64,000 bases of DNA, taken from contig CM055868.1 of NCBI GenBank assembly GCA_029582165.1, positions 14,749,501 to 14,813,500 of the forward strand, written 5' to 3'. The position numbers were made by a program, and so were the translations under genes. Source of the DNA: Portulaca oleracea. Its lineage: Eukaryota > Streptophyta > Magnoliopsida > Caryophyllales > Portulacaceae. Below the pieces are notes generated by a model that was given only the letters and a program-made list of their open reading frames with translations, made no database searches and was not told the origin of the DNA. The stretch's first letter is position 1. Each line of letters opens with the position of its first letter. Of this stretch, positions 33,068 to 44,318 are shown one piece after another.

Positions 33068-35735
33068 TTAAGATTCTAATACGTTTGATGTACAACATAG
33101 ACAAAATGCAGTTATATCAAATACTAATCTTACCGAGGTAGGCTGAAAAGGAGGATTAGTTACGGTGTAGTTTAACACGACATGCGGCATTTGATACCCA
33201 ATTCCAGGTGTCACTTGGAAGCCTGGTTGAACAATTGATCCAGGTGGCATTTGGAAGCCTTGATGAACACTGGATGTCGATGGCGTTTGCTGTGTTCTCC
33301 TCCTGCTACGAGGTTGTTCATTATGATAACCGGTTCTCCTTATCTGTCTCCTACCCTTACCCCTTTTATCGACGGGGTCGTTCACGGGGACAGAGTCGTT
33401 GGCGCCAAGGCGTTGGCGCCGCACTTCTCGAAGTTCCTCTCCAAAGAGCCGCCACCGACGCTCTGCCGATATTGTCAATGACCCGGGTCACGACCCCATC
33501 ACGGTCCCCAATAATGGATGGTGCATTCTCTTTCAACTCGGAAAGAGCCTTCATCGTCGCTTTGAACATTTTCTCATCTATCACGGCCAGTGTAGAAACA
33601 GACTCAAACGCACTCTGCAGTTGTTCAAATCGGATAACCTCTTTGGTTTTAGCCCGGTGCAGTTGGTAGTACGGAACTTGGATAGTGAGATGTTTTCTTG
33701 GAAGGTCCTTCCTCCACCTGTCCAGAATGTACCTTTCCGGAACGTAATCAAGCCCCTCCTCACTGAAAACACACAGTACGTGGGAGCACAAGATTCCCTT
33801 GAACTCAAAATTCTTGCAGTCACACTTCATTTCTAGCGTCTCTTTATCTACTTTGACGATAAACTTGGATCGCCTGGTTGTGATTTCTTTCGGCTCGTAT
33901 ACTGCACGGTCCTTCCTCACAGTGACCTCATAAGAGCACGTCTTATCCTCGTCGTGTATCTTATCCGCTTTCACTACATAGATCAGGTTTTGCACCTCGT
34001 TTTGAAGCTCAACGAACTTCTTTGAAGTGTATAACTTCTGGAATACATGCTCATATACAAAGCACGATTTATATTGGACCGGTTTATCCTTTGATCGGAA
34101 CGTTTCCTTGTCCTCTTCTCTAACTCTCTTTGCTAGTGCGAATCCGAATTGTTCAACAAATTGTTTGAGAGTTGTGTTGACATTCACGAATCCCTTGAAG
34201 AAGTAGTTCATCCCCTCGCTCCTTTGTGTGCTTGACATTCCTGCCTAGAACTCGTCCTTGAAGTATACAGGCACCCATTTATGCCTTTTAGCATACATGT
34301 CATTGCACCAGTTGGAGTTGTGCAGGTCATACGTGTGAACCCATTCTTTCCATTTATCTTCGAATTCCTCGGCGTCAAGTGAATCGTAAAGAGTATCTCT
34401 GAGCCCTCGAAGAATATCTTTTCCCTCTGGTCTGTTGCATAGATGCTTCTTTGCGTTCTTCATCACGTGCCATATGCACCATCTGTGTCGTGCATTCGGG
34501 AATACCTTTGCGATAGCCTTGCCTGCACATATAAAATTTAACTTAAATTAGTGAGATGCACAGGGGAAACTTGAGTACGTATAAACAAATATAACAGAAT
34601 AATTGAATCTGACCTATGGATTGGCATTGGTCTGTTATGATCGCGACTAGAGCTTTCCCCGACATGCACATCAACCACGTCTGAAACAGCCAGACGAAGT
34701 TATCGGCTTCCTCTCCAGCCAACATACCGAGCAGATGGATGGGTCCCATGGTTGTTAACCCCAATGAAAGGAGCGAATGGCATCTTGTACCTGTTGGACA
34801 CATAAGTCGTGTCGAACAACACCACGTCCCCGAAGTCCTCGCATGCTGCCCTGCTCTTTCCATCCGCCCAAAATACGTTCCTTAGAGTTCCGACATCATC
34901 AGTGTCATACGTGACGAAAAAACTGGAGTTACCGGACATCATCTCCTTAAAATGTCCCATCATCGCCCTGAAGTCGCCATCTTGCAATGCGAGTCTCCTT
35001 GCTCTACTGATAACATTGCGACAATCTCTTTCATCGAACGGAACTTGATCATGCCCACCGTGTTGTACCGCAATTGAGTTGAAATTCTTGGATATTTGCA
35101 CGCCGCCTCCACTGATTCTCGAAACTTATGAACTTGTAGTTCCGCATGTATTTAATGTTTGTAGGGTTGCACTCGTGGTTGTGGTTTGTATCGACTGTAG
35201 TCAGCTTGTATTTTCCGCTTTGCGGTTGGAACGTGGCAGTGACTTTGAAACCACACCCGGTGACAGAAGTGTTGGATGATCGGTTTGGATTTGCACTGTT
35301 AGACTTGAACGTGCCATATTTTGAACATACCATCATTATCCTCTTGATGAGCGCTTCGTTTGTCGTGCCATCTTCTACGGGAAATCTTTCGGAGCTTCTA
35401 ATACGTACTTGGAACCCATTAGTCCGGCCGTAGTTATGTATGTGGTTCACAAATTTCCCGACCGAATCAAATTTCATCTCGTGAAAAGGGGCGGTGACGG
35501 AGAGTGATCCGCTACTATTAGGATGGTCACTCGACCCATCATCATCACCATTAGCATTAGTCATGGCTTCCACATCTTCTGCCTCAATTTCATCTTCATC
35601 TCCGAATAAATCACGAAACAAGCCGTCACGATTACCAACAACGTCTGAAACATCATCATTGAACAACTCTTCTAATGGATCGTAATCGGAATCACTGTCA
35701 CATGCCTCGTTCAAGTTGATTTGTCGGGATGCCAT
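33068..35735 (-). pseudogene. FAR1/FHY3-type Mutator transposase, decayed
   Basis: The ATG at 35733-35735 starts an acidic N-terminus, followed by a FAR1 DNA-binding domain (C2H2 WRKY-GCM1 type: CSKYG...GCGFKV...HNHE, about residues 75-185). Downstream segments show the MULE transposase domain: NSIAVQHGGHDQVPF, the first catalytic Asp in VLFDTTY, FAPFIGVNNHG, the second Asp in AIITDQ, CIWHVMKNA after an intron (34526-34613, acceptor tgtgcag), and the Glu in TQRSEGMN. A SWIM zinc finger (CDCKNFEF...CSHVL) and a C-terminal RGKGRRQ tail complete the family order. It is broken by frameshifts near 35110, 34780 and 33460 and a TAG at about 34242. The DDE residues themselves remain. It would have moved this element. 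Confidence 0.88.
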
Positions 35736-35879
35736 GACGATATCGATGAAAATCTACAACATGAAAAAAACGATACCAAAAAATTGTTCATCATTAAATA
35801 GCACATTAGAATTACAAGTAATAGAATATGTTTGTCAATACTTTTTTGAAAAGATGAAAAGAAACACATTCATTAACAC

Positions 35880-36470
35880 CATAAAATTACAAGCAATAGA
35901 ATATGTTTGTCAATACCTTTTTTATAAGAAAAACATAAATTGTTTTGAAAATATATTCTACATTTATTAATATTGCAAGCATAATAACACTAACGAAAAA
36001 AATTGAAATCATTAAAATTAGAGAAGAATTAAAACAATAGATTATTAGTAATTAAATTGCATGAAAAAAATAATACCAAAATTATGAAAAGAAACACATT
36101 AGTTATTCAAATTTATAAAATCTACAAAATATATTATACGTTCATCATATTAAAGTTGCATGAAAAAATTGAAATCATTAAAATTAGAGAATAATACTAA
36201 ACAATAGAATATTAGTAATTAAAATTGCATGAAAAAAATAATACCCAAAATTATGATAAGAAACACATTAGTTATTCAAATTTGTGAAATCATTAAAATT
36301 AGAAAAGAATTGAAACAATAGAATATTAGTAATTAAAATTGCATGAAAAAAATAATACCAAAATTATGATAAGAAACACATTAGTTATTAAAATTTATGA
36401 AATCATTAAAATTAGAGAAGAATTAAAACAATAGAATATTAGTTATTAGAATCAATAGAATTGTCAAATA
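35880..36470. repeat. Tandem repeats upstream of the transposase start
   Basis: Units with 'attgcatgaaaaaaataata', 'gaaacacattagttatt' and 'aatcattaaaattagagaag' recur at about 36055, 36222 and 36336 (114-bp period for the last two), with a partial copy near 35860. They lie 150-730 bp before the transposase ATG, i.e. in its promoter. Confidence 0.8.
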
Positions 36471-36639
36471 TAACCAATACAATTTAAAATTGTCAATCCA
36501 TGTACTCTATATTCAATGGTCTATAAGCATGGAGTGAGTGTCACACAGATTGCTGACATGGCAAAATAATTCAATATTAACCGTTAGATTAAGAAGATAG
36601 TGGACGATCAAGATCTTCTACCAAAATGTTGAGCTTTCC

Positions 36640-37753
36640 CGCGCCTTTCACCATCCTTTCCCCAAACCCTAACCCTAGCCTATCCCATTCTTAACACTGA
36701 AACGAAGAAACCATCTCCTTCACTCCCTTCTCATCCACATAGAAACCCAACCAAACCCTAAACTCGAAATCCTCTTTGAATTTAACCATTAAACGAACAA
36801 GAAGAACATCCAATCGAAGAAGAAGAACCAATCAACGAAGAAGAAAGAAATCCATTTCGGAAAAAACTTCATTCCCTTCTCCTATCCACATCGAAACCCA
36901 ACCAACCCTAAAAATTGAAACCCCCTTTCAACTTAACCATAAAACGAAGAAGAATAACAACCAATCGAAGAAGAAGGGTGAGTTGTTGATCGAAACCCCC
37001 TCTCTACGAGGTAAATGTTTCTTCAAGTAAAAATATGCTTTCCAATTTGATTTCTGGGCTATGATCTCGATCTAGGTTTAGGGTTTCCAATCAAATTTGA
37101 CTTTTTTTTGGGTTTCCAATCAAATTTGGTTTCCAAAACCCTAAATTTTGGTTTTTCTGGGCTTAGTTTTGGAAAATCCTAACCGAAATTGGTTTCCAAA
37201 AGTTGAAATCTGGATGAATGTAGTATCATAATACTTACCGTATTATGATTGTTTATGAAATTTTGATTATCTTCGTCTTCTCTTATTTTCCCTCCTCCTC
37301 TCTTTCATTTGTGGTGGTGTGAGTTTTTCTTCTTCTTCTTCTTTTGTGATTGAGGTTAGTGTGGATTTGTATATAATTGTAATAGTGGATTTTATTTTTC
37401 ATAAATTGATTGAACTGATGTTATTTATACCATTTGAAGATGAAAAATTTCTAACAGCTAGAAAAAAACCCTTTCTAACGGAAAAAAATGAGTTTTAATT
37501 GTTGTAGTTTTTCAAGACAGGCATTATAACTTGGTTTTATTGGACGAAAAAATGGGGCTATAATCTGGGTTTGGGGTCAACTGTTAGTCATTTTGCTGAA
37601 CTTTATCATAAATCAAGGGTGTGAAATTTTACCGTTATAGTCTATTCTGGTTGCCACTCTCTGTTATGCAATGTGTGACTGATTGAGTATATTCTTGTTT
37701 TTATTATACAAATAAAACATGGTAGAATTTGATACTTATATGTCACTATGTAG
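36640..37753 (+). promoter_or_regulatory. Leader and intron of the GRF gene
   Basis: A duplicated leader (36711-36830 and 36866-36975, both with aacccaaccaaaccctaaa-like and cgaagaagaag words) ends at a donor (cgag|gtaaat, about 37011). A 740-bp intron then runs to the acceptor tatgtag at 37753, five bases before the ATG. Introns in the 5' leader are common in plant genes and raise expression. Confidence 0.5.
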
Positions 37754-37757
37754 GATA

Positions 37758-38087
37758 ATGACTTCTTCTTCTTCAACAAGGACAAATGGGCAAGATCATC
37801 TTGGCAAGGACATATGTCAATTATGTCATTTTCAGGGTACAAGGAAAGTGTCCAGATCAAGGGATAACCCAGGAAGAGTTTACTTCAAATGCAATAGGTG
37901 CGATGTATTTATTAATTGCGAAGATACTGTCGATGGGAACCTGCAGAGTGAAGGGGTTTCAAGGTTGCAGAGACAAATGTTGAATCACATTGGAGTAATT
38001 AAGAAGGATGTAGGAGTTATCAAGAGTAGGCAAGCGTGTTTGATGGTCCTACTTATAGTGGTGTTGATTATTGTAGTTTGTAAGTAG
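37758..38087 (+). CDS. GRF zinc-finger protein with C-terminal membrane anchor (109 aa)
   Basis: The start is set at 37758, just after a splice acceptor; an upstream in-frame codon at 37719 lies in the intron. Residues ~18-53 form a zf-GRF finger: C-x2-C (CQLC), then SRDNPGRVYFKCNRC and F. Residues ~60-92 suit a short coiled coil (LQRQMLNHIGVIKKDVGVIK). Residues ~93-108 are a hydrophobic helix (CLMVLLIVVLIIVVC), a tail anchor or docking helix. Short GRF-coiled-coil-TM proteins occur in very large numbers in plant genomes, often near transposons; GRF fingers elsewhere bind single-stranded DNA. It is intact and points away from the transposase. Its role in the element (accessory factor or passenger) is unknown. 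Confidence 0.75.
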   Translation: MTSSSSTRTNGQDHLGKDICQLCHFQGTRKVSRSRDNPGRVYFKCNRCDVFINCEDTVDGNLQSEGVSRLQRQMLNHIGVIKKDVGVIKSRQACLMVLLIVVLIIVVCK

Positions 38088-40221
38088 GAAATTGTTAAGT
38101 ATAACATTGTGAATCATGATTTGGGGGACAAGTTGTTGTTCTTGTATGTTGTTGGTACAAGTATTCAATGTCAGCAGAATAAGTGTCAATGGTTGAGTAA
38201 TTGAAATACTAGATTGTGTTGGGGTAGTGAAGGTAGATCAAACTACAAAGCCCCCCTGATATCTATAGCTAGCTTGGTTTGCTGCAAGTTGAGTTTCTAT
38301 AACTATTGCTCACTTGTCAATAAATTTTCATTTCTATACTTTTGTTATGATTTTTCCCTTTACTAGTTTGCTGCAAGTGACAGTTTAGCCTTCCCCTAAT
38401 AGCTCTGAGTATATTATTAGGTTATTTAGCAACTAAGGCCCAATAAATATCGCTGTGGCACAATTTCGACAGTCATTAATACTGTATTAGAGACATGACT
38501 TGCAGCAATGAAAAAAACAACATAGAACTAAGGAAAGAAAAATATCAGAAATTATCAAAATGTAGCAGTTTTCAGAAGATTTGAATTAGTACTTCATTTG
38601 ACAAGTATATCTACTTAACCGAGATAACCTTGTTTAATTTATAGAATACTTAAAATATTTGGAATGGGCATACTTGACAGACCAACCACAGTTGTGATTT
38701 CAGTAGAGCACATGAAAATTGGTTTATGCATCAGTAAGAAGGAAGGGAAAAGAAGTTTACATACTCCATGCTGTTGAATTGCATTCTTACAATACTCTGA
38801 CATTTCTCAAAAACATTCTACAAGGAGAGAAGTGCTAAACAGAGCCACACCAACATAGCTTTCACCCAACACATTTCACATTACAAATCTGGTTGGCGAT
38901 CACATTTGTTCATCTAAGTAAATACAAAATCTGTCCCCTAAACCCTGTTTAAACTAAAACAAATTGTTGGTCTCCACCAGCATCTCAACTGTTAACAAGC
39001 TGTCTGAACTGAAGCAAAATGGCATATTCAATGGCCAACTTAGCCGCAAATGCGAGAAACAAAAAAAGCTCCTTTGTATTGTGGCAATCAGTAAACCAAG
39101 TTTAATCGCCGCTTTTGATGGACACCATGCAACTAATATCTGAATCAGATTGGACTGTCACCGAATCTCCGGTGATTATGTTAGATGTACTTACTAAGCC
39201 TCCATATTTCATCTCCATATCAGCTGAAAAATCAAGGGCATAAAGTATGTGTTAAATTCTACGTGTGCAAAAACAATCGAGAATTGAACTGCAAGTATGA
39301 ACAACAAGAAAATGACAAGTATGAAGATCAAGAAAATTATCTTTTGGCTCCATCAATTTGCTTGTTCTGCTCATTTGATAACATCTCTTCTGATAGAATC
39401 CATGTCACCTCTGATAACATAAATAGATCCAAGATAAAAATGCTAAAGTGAGAGGACATAAATAGATAGGTTTCAAATGATAACTATGGACAGATTTCAC
39501 AAACATGTCCAGATATGTTCATACCCTCATTTGTTCATACCCACATTTGTTCAAACCCAAATTGATTTGTTCATACCCAGATTTCACAAACATGTCCAGA
39601 TCAAGAGGAATAAATTTAGCAGAAACCCTAACCAAAAAACAAACGTGAAGAAGATTGATTTGGAGAAGAACAGGTTTACCTGGATATGGTGGTTTACCAA
39701 AAAACAAACATGTCCAGATCAAGAGGAATAAATCGCACCCATAAACCCTAACCATAAACACAGAACCCCAAAAAAACAATGAATCAAACAGAAAAGATGG
39801 TATTTGAAATAATCAATGTTTCGAATTTGGGATTTGAAATTAAAAGGAGAAGAACAGGTTTACCTGGATATGGTGGTGATTGATTGATCGCCGGACAAAG
39901 AAGAGGGATCCCCAATTTGCTTGTTCTGCTCATAGAATATGGGAAGATGAGAAAAGCGAGGAGAGGGGAAGAGGGAGATGGGAATTCCGAAGGGAGATCA
40001 ACGGAATGAGTAATCGAATTTGGGAAGATGAGAAAAGGGAGAAGAGGGGAAGAGGGAGATGGGAATTCCGATGGGAGATGAAGGGAGATAAAGGGAATGA
40101 GTAATTGTTACCGAGAAAGGAGTGAAGGGATAAGGGTTCATTACCGAGGACCAGGAGTAATTAATTCGCATGGGAAGAGGAAAGACAAAATAGGAGGCCA
40201 CATCAGCATCTCCCCTTAGGT
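38088..40221 (-). other. Right arm of the Mutator element, possible spliced minus transcript
   Basis: 38.09-38.5 kb is probably the GRF 3' region. On the minus strand the right arm looks like a promoter and leader (39.9-40.15 kb has a duplicated gaagagggagatgggaattcc block) with a donor ATATCCAG|GTAAAC at about 39858 and a duplicated copy at about 39676. A small exon-like piece with good splice sites is at 39195-39223 and a possible end of a frame near 39100. No protein is recognisable. By analogy with the left arm, both ends hold outward-reading... inward-directed promoters. Confidence 0.35.
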
Positions 40222-40257
40222 GAGTTTATGACTCACTGAGTCAGTCTAACATTCTCC
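40222..40257 (-). repeat. Right TIR of the 10.66-kb Mutator-like element
   Basis: Inverted partner of the left TIR; the 15-bp core ACTGACTCAGTGAGT is identical and is followed inward by aaactca. Confidence 0.85.
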
Positions 40258-40266
40258 GCTCATTAG

Positions 40267-41439
40267 ATCATTTTAGATCAAAACACGGACTTTTTCCCAC
40301 CGGCAAAATGGCTGAATTCAATATTTTTACGATTATGAAAATTGAAAAGTCTTGAGGGGCATACTGTGAGAATGTCAGTTCAGTCAAGAGTGCGCACATT
40401 AATAGGTCATCCATCATTTTTTATCAGAAACATGGATTTATTTTTTATTTTAGAAAAATGACTAATTCAATATTTGGACGATTATGAAAAAGGTTTCATA
40501 TATTCAGAACCATAGTTCGATACAAATACAATCCTTAGTTTATACTAGGCTCAACCAAAATGGATAATCAGAGAGCTCATTCATTAGCAGAATCGTTGAG
40601 ATAAAAATATGACTTGATGTCAGGCCTGATCCTCACATTTTCGGGGCCCCAGGCGACATAATAGACTATTTTGTAGATTGGGGCCCTTTAAAAAAATACG
40701 TTAACAATCATACAAAATAATGATACTACAAATTTGAAAGCATGCCAACGAAAGATTAATTTTGAGTATTCGGACATTTTCTATTTAGGCATTCAGCCTA
40801 GGGATGTACTGGTGGGTGAGCTTTCTGGCTATTGGCCGGGGCCTGCTTGTTTATTTCTTCTACTGATCTTCTTCCCTTGGATACAACTACCTACTTTCAA
40901 ATATGAATGAACAAGTACAACAGACACGAATCATATCATGAAAATCAGTTGTTAAGTCTAACATGAGTTTCTTTGACTCTACTACTGCAGTTGTCAAGAC
41001 TGTCATGTTCTTCTCCCCCTCTTCCCTAAATTAGATATTATTTCTAGTAGGTTATGCTTTTGCCATGTAAGAGTGTGAGACTTGTCTTCTCAATGAACAT
41101 TATATTTCGTCTAAATTAGATATAACTAGTTTATCTATGTTGGTTGTTGCCCCTACTTAATGAAAAAAGAGGTTTTTGACTCTAAATAATTCATACTAAG
41201 AGCCTTTTAATTAGGAATAAGTGAATAACTATGCTTCAAGCCTTCAACCCGTGTGATGCACGGAACTAACTCAATTAGCTATTTTTGAAATTTTATAAAA
41301 GTGATGGAGAAGTAACTGTCCATACAAATAAATCAAACGAAATATTGATGAAATTGTTACATGGAAAACATCATGATAAATTATTCCGACAAATCATGTA
41401 ATTCACCAATAGAAAATTTCTTCAATTGTGAATTATTTA
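40267..41439. other. Intergenic DNA right of the Mutator element
   Basis: Continues the pre-insertion locus (words shared with 29.4-29.59 kb at about 40360-40405). No gene or RNA supported; 'ggggccccaggcgacataat' near 40644 is an isolated TE-like phrase. Confidence 0.35.
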
Positions 41440-41735
41440 ATTTCTATTATAATATATAGATTATTATATTATTATTATTATTATAGGCAACACCAAAATA
41501 ATTATTGTTATTTGCACCAAAATAATTTAATTCAGAGTCCACTAGTCCAAAGCAGTCAAGGATTAGTGATACTTTCTGTTTTTTTAATTTTAAAATAAAA
41601 TCCGGATTGAAAATAAAAGAAATTGAAAATAGAAAAAAAATATAATTTTCTACATTGTGATTGACCAATTCCCCTACAGTCACTCTCGTGGCTCTATTTC
41701 GTGGGACACACAATGATTTCTATTATAATATATGG

Positions 41736-41798
<63 letters not shown>

Positions 41799-42310
41799 GG
41801 CAACACCAAAATAATTATCGTTATTTGCACCATATAATTTAATTCAGAGTCCGAAGCAGTCAAGGATTAGTGATTTTTTTGTTTTTTTTAATTTTAAAAT
41901 AAAATCCGAATTGAAAATAAAAAAAATAGAAAATAGAAAAAAATATAATTTCTACGTTGTGATTGACCAATTCCCCTACACTCACTCCCATTACTCTATT
42001 TCGTGGGACACACAATGATTTCTATTATAATATATAGATTATTATTATCATTATTATTATTATTATTATTATTACTATTATAGGCAACACCAAAATAATT
42101 ATTGTTATTTGCACCAAAATAATTTAATTCAGAGTCCAAAGCAGTCAAGAATTAGTGATACTTTCTTGTTTTTTTAATTTTAAAATAAAACCCGGATTGA
42201 AAATAGAAAAAAATATATAATTTTCTATGTTGAGATTGGCAAATTCCCCTATAATCACTCCCGTGGCTCGATTTCGTGCGACCAACAATGATTTATATTA
42301 TAATATATAG

Positions 42311-42346
<36 letters not shown>

Positions 42347-42584
42347 GGCAACACCAAAATAAATATTGTTATTTGCACCAAAATAATTAATTCAGAGTCC
42401 AAAGCAGTCCAGGATTAGTGATACTTTCTGGTTTTTTAGTTTTAAAATAAAATCCGAATTGAAAAAAAAAAAATAAAAATAAAAAAATGTATAATTTTCT
42501 ATGTTGTGATTGGCTAATTTCCCTACAGTCACTCCCGTGGTTCTATTCCGTGGGACTCACAATTATTTTTATTATAATATATAG

Positions 42585-42626
<42 letters not shown>

Positions 42627-42892
42627 ATAATAATAATAATTATTATTATTATTAAAGGCAGCACCAAAATCGTTATTTGCACCAAAATAATTTAATTCAG
42701 ACTCCAAAGCAATCAAGGATTAGTGATACTTTCTGGTTTTTTTAATTTCAAAATAAAATCCGGATTGAAAATAAAAAAAATTGAAAACATAAAATAATGT
42801 ACAATTTTCTACGTTGTAATTGGTCAATTCCCCTAAAATCACTCCCGTGGCTCTATCTCGTGGGACCTACAACGATTTCTATTATAATATAT
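41440..42892. repeat. Five-unit satellite of 272-312 bp with internal ATT microsatellite
   Basis: The motif ttctattataatatatagatt marks unit starts near 41440, 41715, 42017, 42290 and 42562, with a sixth start at 42874. Each unit has an (ATT)n tract, then ataggcaacaccaaaata, gtccaaagcagtcaaggatta and a gtgattgaccaattcccct...cgtgggac block. Length differences come mainly from the ATT tract. The fifth unit's tract is a perfect ATT/AAT palindrome (about 42590-42650) that can fold back. Open frames across it are artefacts. Confidence 0.92.
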
Positions 42893-43139
42893 AGATATAG
42901 ATTTCATAGTAACTTTTCGACTGATAATAATTTATATTTATATTTTATTTCCTCATAACATAATATTGTATTTTCTGCTAATAAAAAAATGATGTGGCCA
43001 TCAAACTACATATTGTTGGCTGAAAAATATAAACTCTGATTGAAGTACGGTTTCAGACCCAAACTCACTCCTATACGTGTCTACTTCGTGAACTTTGTTC
43101 ACTTCCACCATCGACGCCTCCATATCCAAATTTCAATAG

Positions 43140-44258
43140 TAGCACTCACGTTCCAGAAGATCAACAACAACGAGAAGCTATCTTTCATTCTCGGTGCACT
43201 ATCAAGGGAAAAGTTTATTCTTTGATTATTGATGGTGGAAGTTGTACTAACGCAGCTTCTCTTACTATAGTGAACAAGCTCAAGCTACAAACCAACCCTC
43301 ACCCCACGTCATACACCATTCAATGGCTCAATTAAGGCAAACGATTACAAGTGAATCAACGGTGTTTGGTAAGCTTTTCCATTGGTAAATCTTATCAAGA
43401 TTCATTATGGTGTGATGTTATTCCAATGGATGCCTGTAATATTTTGCTGGGAAGGCCATGATTATTTGACAGGAGTGTGACACATGATGGGAGAGTCAAT
43501 GCTTATAATCTCGTGATCCACAACAAGAAGATCACACTAGCCCATCTCAAACCATCCCATCCGTCCCGACCCAAAGAGAAAGAGTCTAAACTGATCACCT
43601 TTATGACCACTGAACATCATGAGTTTAGTGAGCATAAAGAACTTATTCTCTTAGACCTAAACACAAACCCTAGCCACACAAACAGCCACCCTCTCGTCAC
43701 CCCTCTTTTGGATCAATACTCACATGTGTTCCAAGAAGAGATCCATCCCGGCTTACCCTCCAAACGTGAAATCCAACACAACATTGATCTTATTCTTGGA
43801 TCGATCTTACCTAATAAGCCTGCATACTGTATGAATCCAAGTGACACTCAAGAGGTTCAAAGGCAAGTAGATGAGCTCCTAGCAAAGGGGATGATCAGGG
43901 AGAGCCTTAGTCCATGCGTCGTCCCATCCACATTGGTCCCCAAAAAGGATGGAAGCCAATGCATGTGTATTGATTGTAGAGCTATTAAGAAGATTACTAT
44001 CAAGTACATGTTTCCTATTCCTAGACTTAAAGATCTATCGAATGAGCTCTATGGTGCCCAAGTCTTTTCAAAAATTGATCTAGTGTGGGTACACTTGAAG
44101 AAGGAGAGGTTTCCCTCTAAGAGGAAAGGAAAGATGGTTCCTAGAGCTGATGGGCTGTTCGAAGTGATCGAAAAAGTAGGGCATAATGCTTACAAGCTTG
44201 CATTGAATGATGATTATGGTGTAAGTGCAATGTTCAATGTAGTTGACCTTAAGCCCTA
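43140..44258 (+). pseudogene. Ty3/Gypsy protease-RT fragment fused to the pol C-terminus
   Basis: The protease region shows LIIDGGSCTN (active site D-G-G) near 43230, with a stop near 43334 and another after LLGRP at 43460. From 43477 the frame is open: a linker, the N-terminal RT part (PNKPAYCMNP, VPKKDGSQCMCIDCRA), up to FSKIDL at about 44090. There it jumps directly into the end of the polyprotein (VWVHLKKERFPSKRKGK, ...NAYKLAL, ...FNVVDLKP), so most of RT, RNase H and integrase are deleted (over a thousand codons in a complete relative; exact size not measurable here). An LTR follows. Confidence 0.85.
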
Positions 44259-44318
44259 GTATGATGAAGAAGATGACCTTCCTAGTTTTAGGACAAACTC
44301 TTCTCAACAAGGGGGGAA

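Larger units (their letters stand above)
29595..40257. mobile_element. Complete 10.66-kb multi-gene Mutator-like element
   Basis: The element is bounded by a perfect 9-bp duplication GCTCATTAG (29586-29594 and 40258-40266). Its termini are inverted: GGAAAAAACTTC then ACTGACTCAGTGAGT on the left, GGAGAATGTTAG then ACTGACTCAGTGAGT on the right (reverse complement). It carries, left to right: captured leucine-rich-repeat kinase exons (+), an orphan 186-aa gene (-), minisatellites, a FAR1-type transposase (-), a GRF zinc-finger gene (+), and an outward promoter-like right arm (-). Gene capture plus its own (now broken) transposase combines Pack-MULE and autonomous features. The preserved duplication indicates recent insertion relative to the decay of the transposase. 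Confidence 0.88.

Noticed and set aside
33208..33836. Plus-strand frames opposite the Mutator transposase
   Set aside because: Shadows of the transposase; its domains are clearly on the minus strand.
34809..35685. Plus-strand frames of 63-95 aa
   Set aside because: Also antisense shadows of the FAR1 domain and transposase.
37719..37757. Upstream start for the GRF gene
   Set aside because: It falls before a clear splice acceptor (tatgtag) and the added residues do not resemble the family.
41447..41713. Minus-strand frame of 88 aa in the satellite
   Set aside because: Translation of a repeat unit with ATT microsatellite; not conserved between units.
41440..42892. CRISPR-like or LTR array
   Set aside because: Head-to-tail satellite units without spacers, no LTR ends or primer site.
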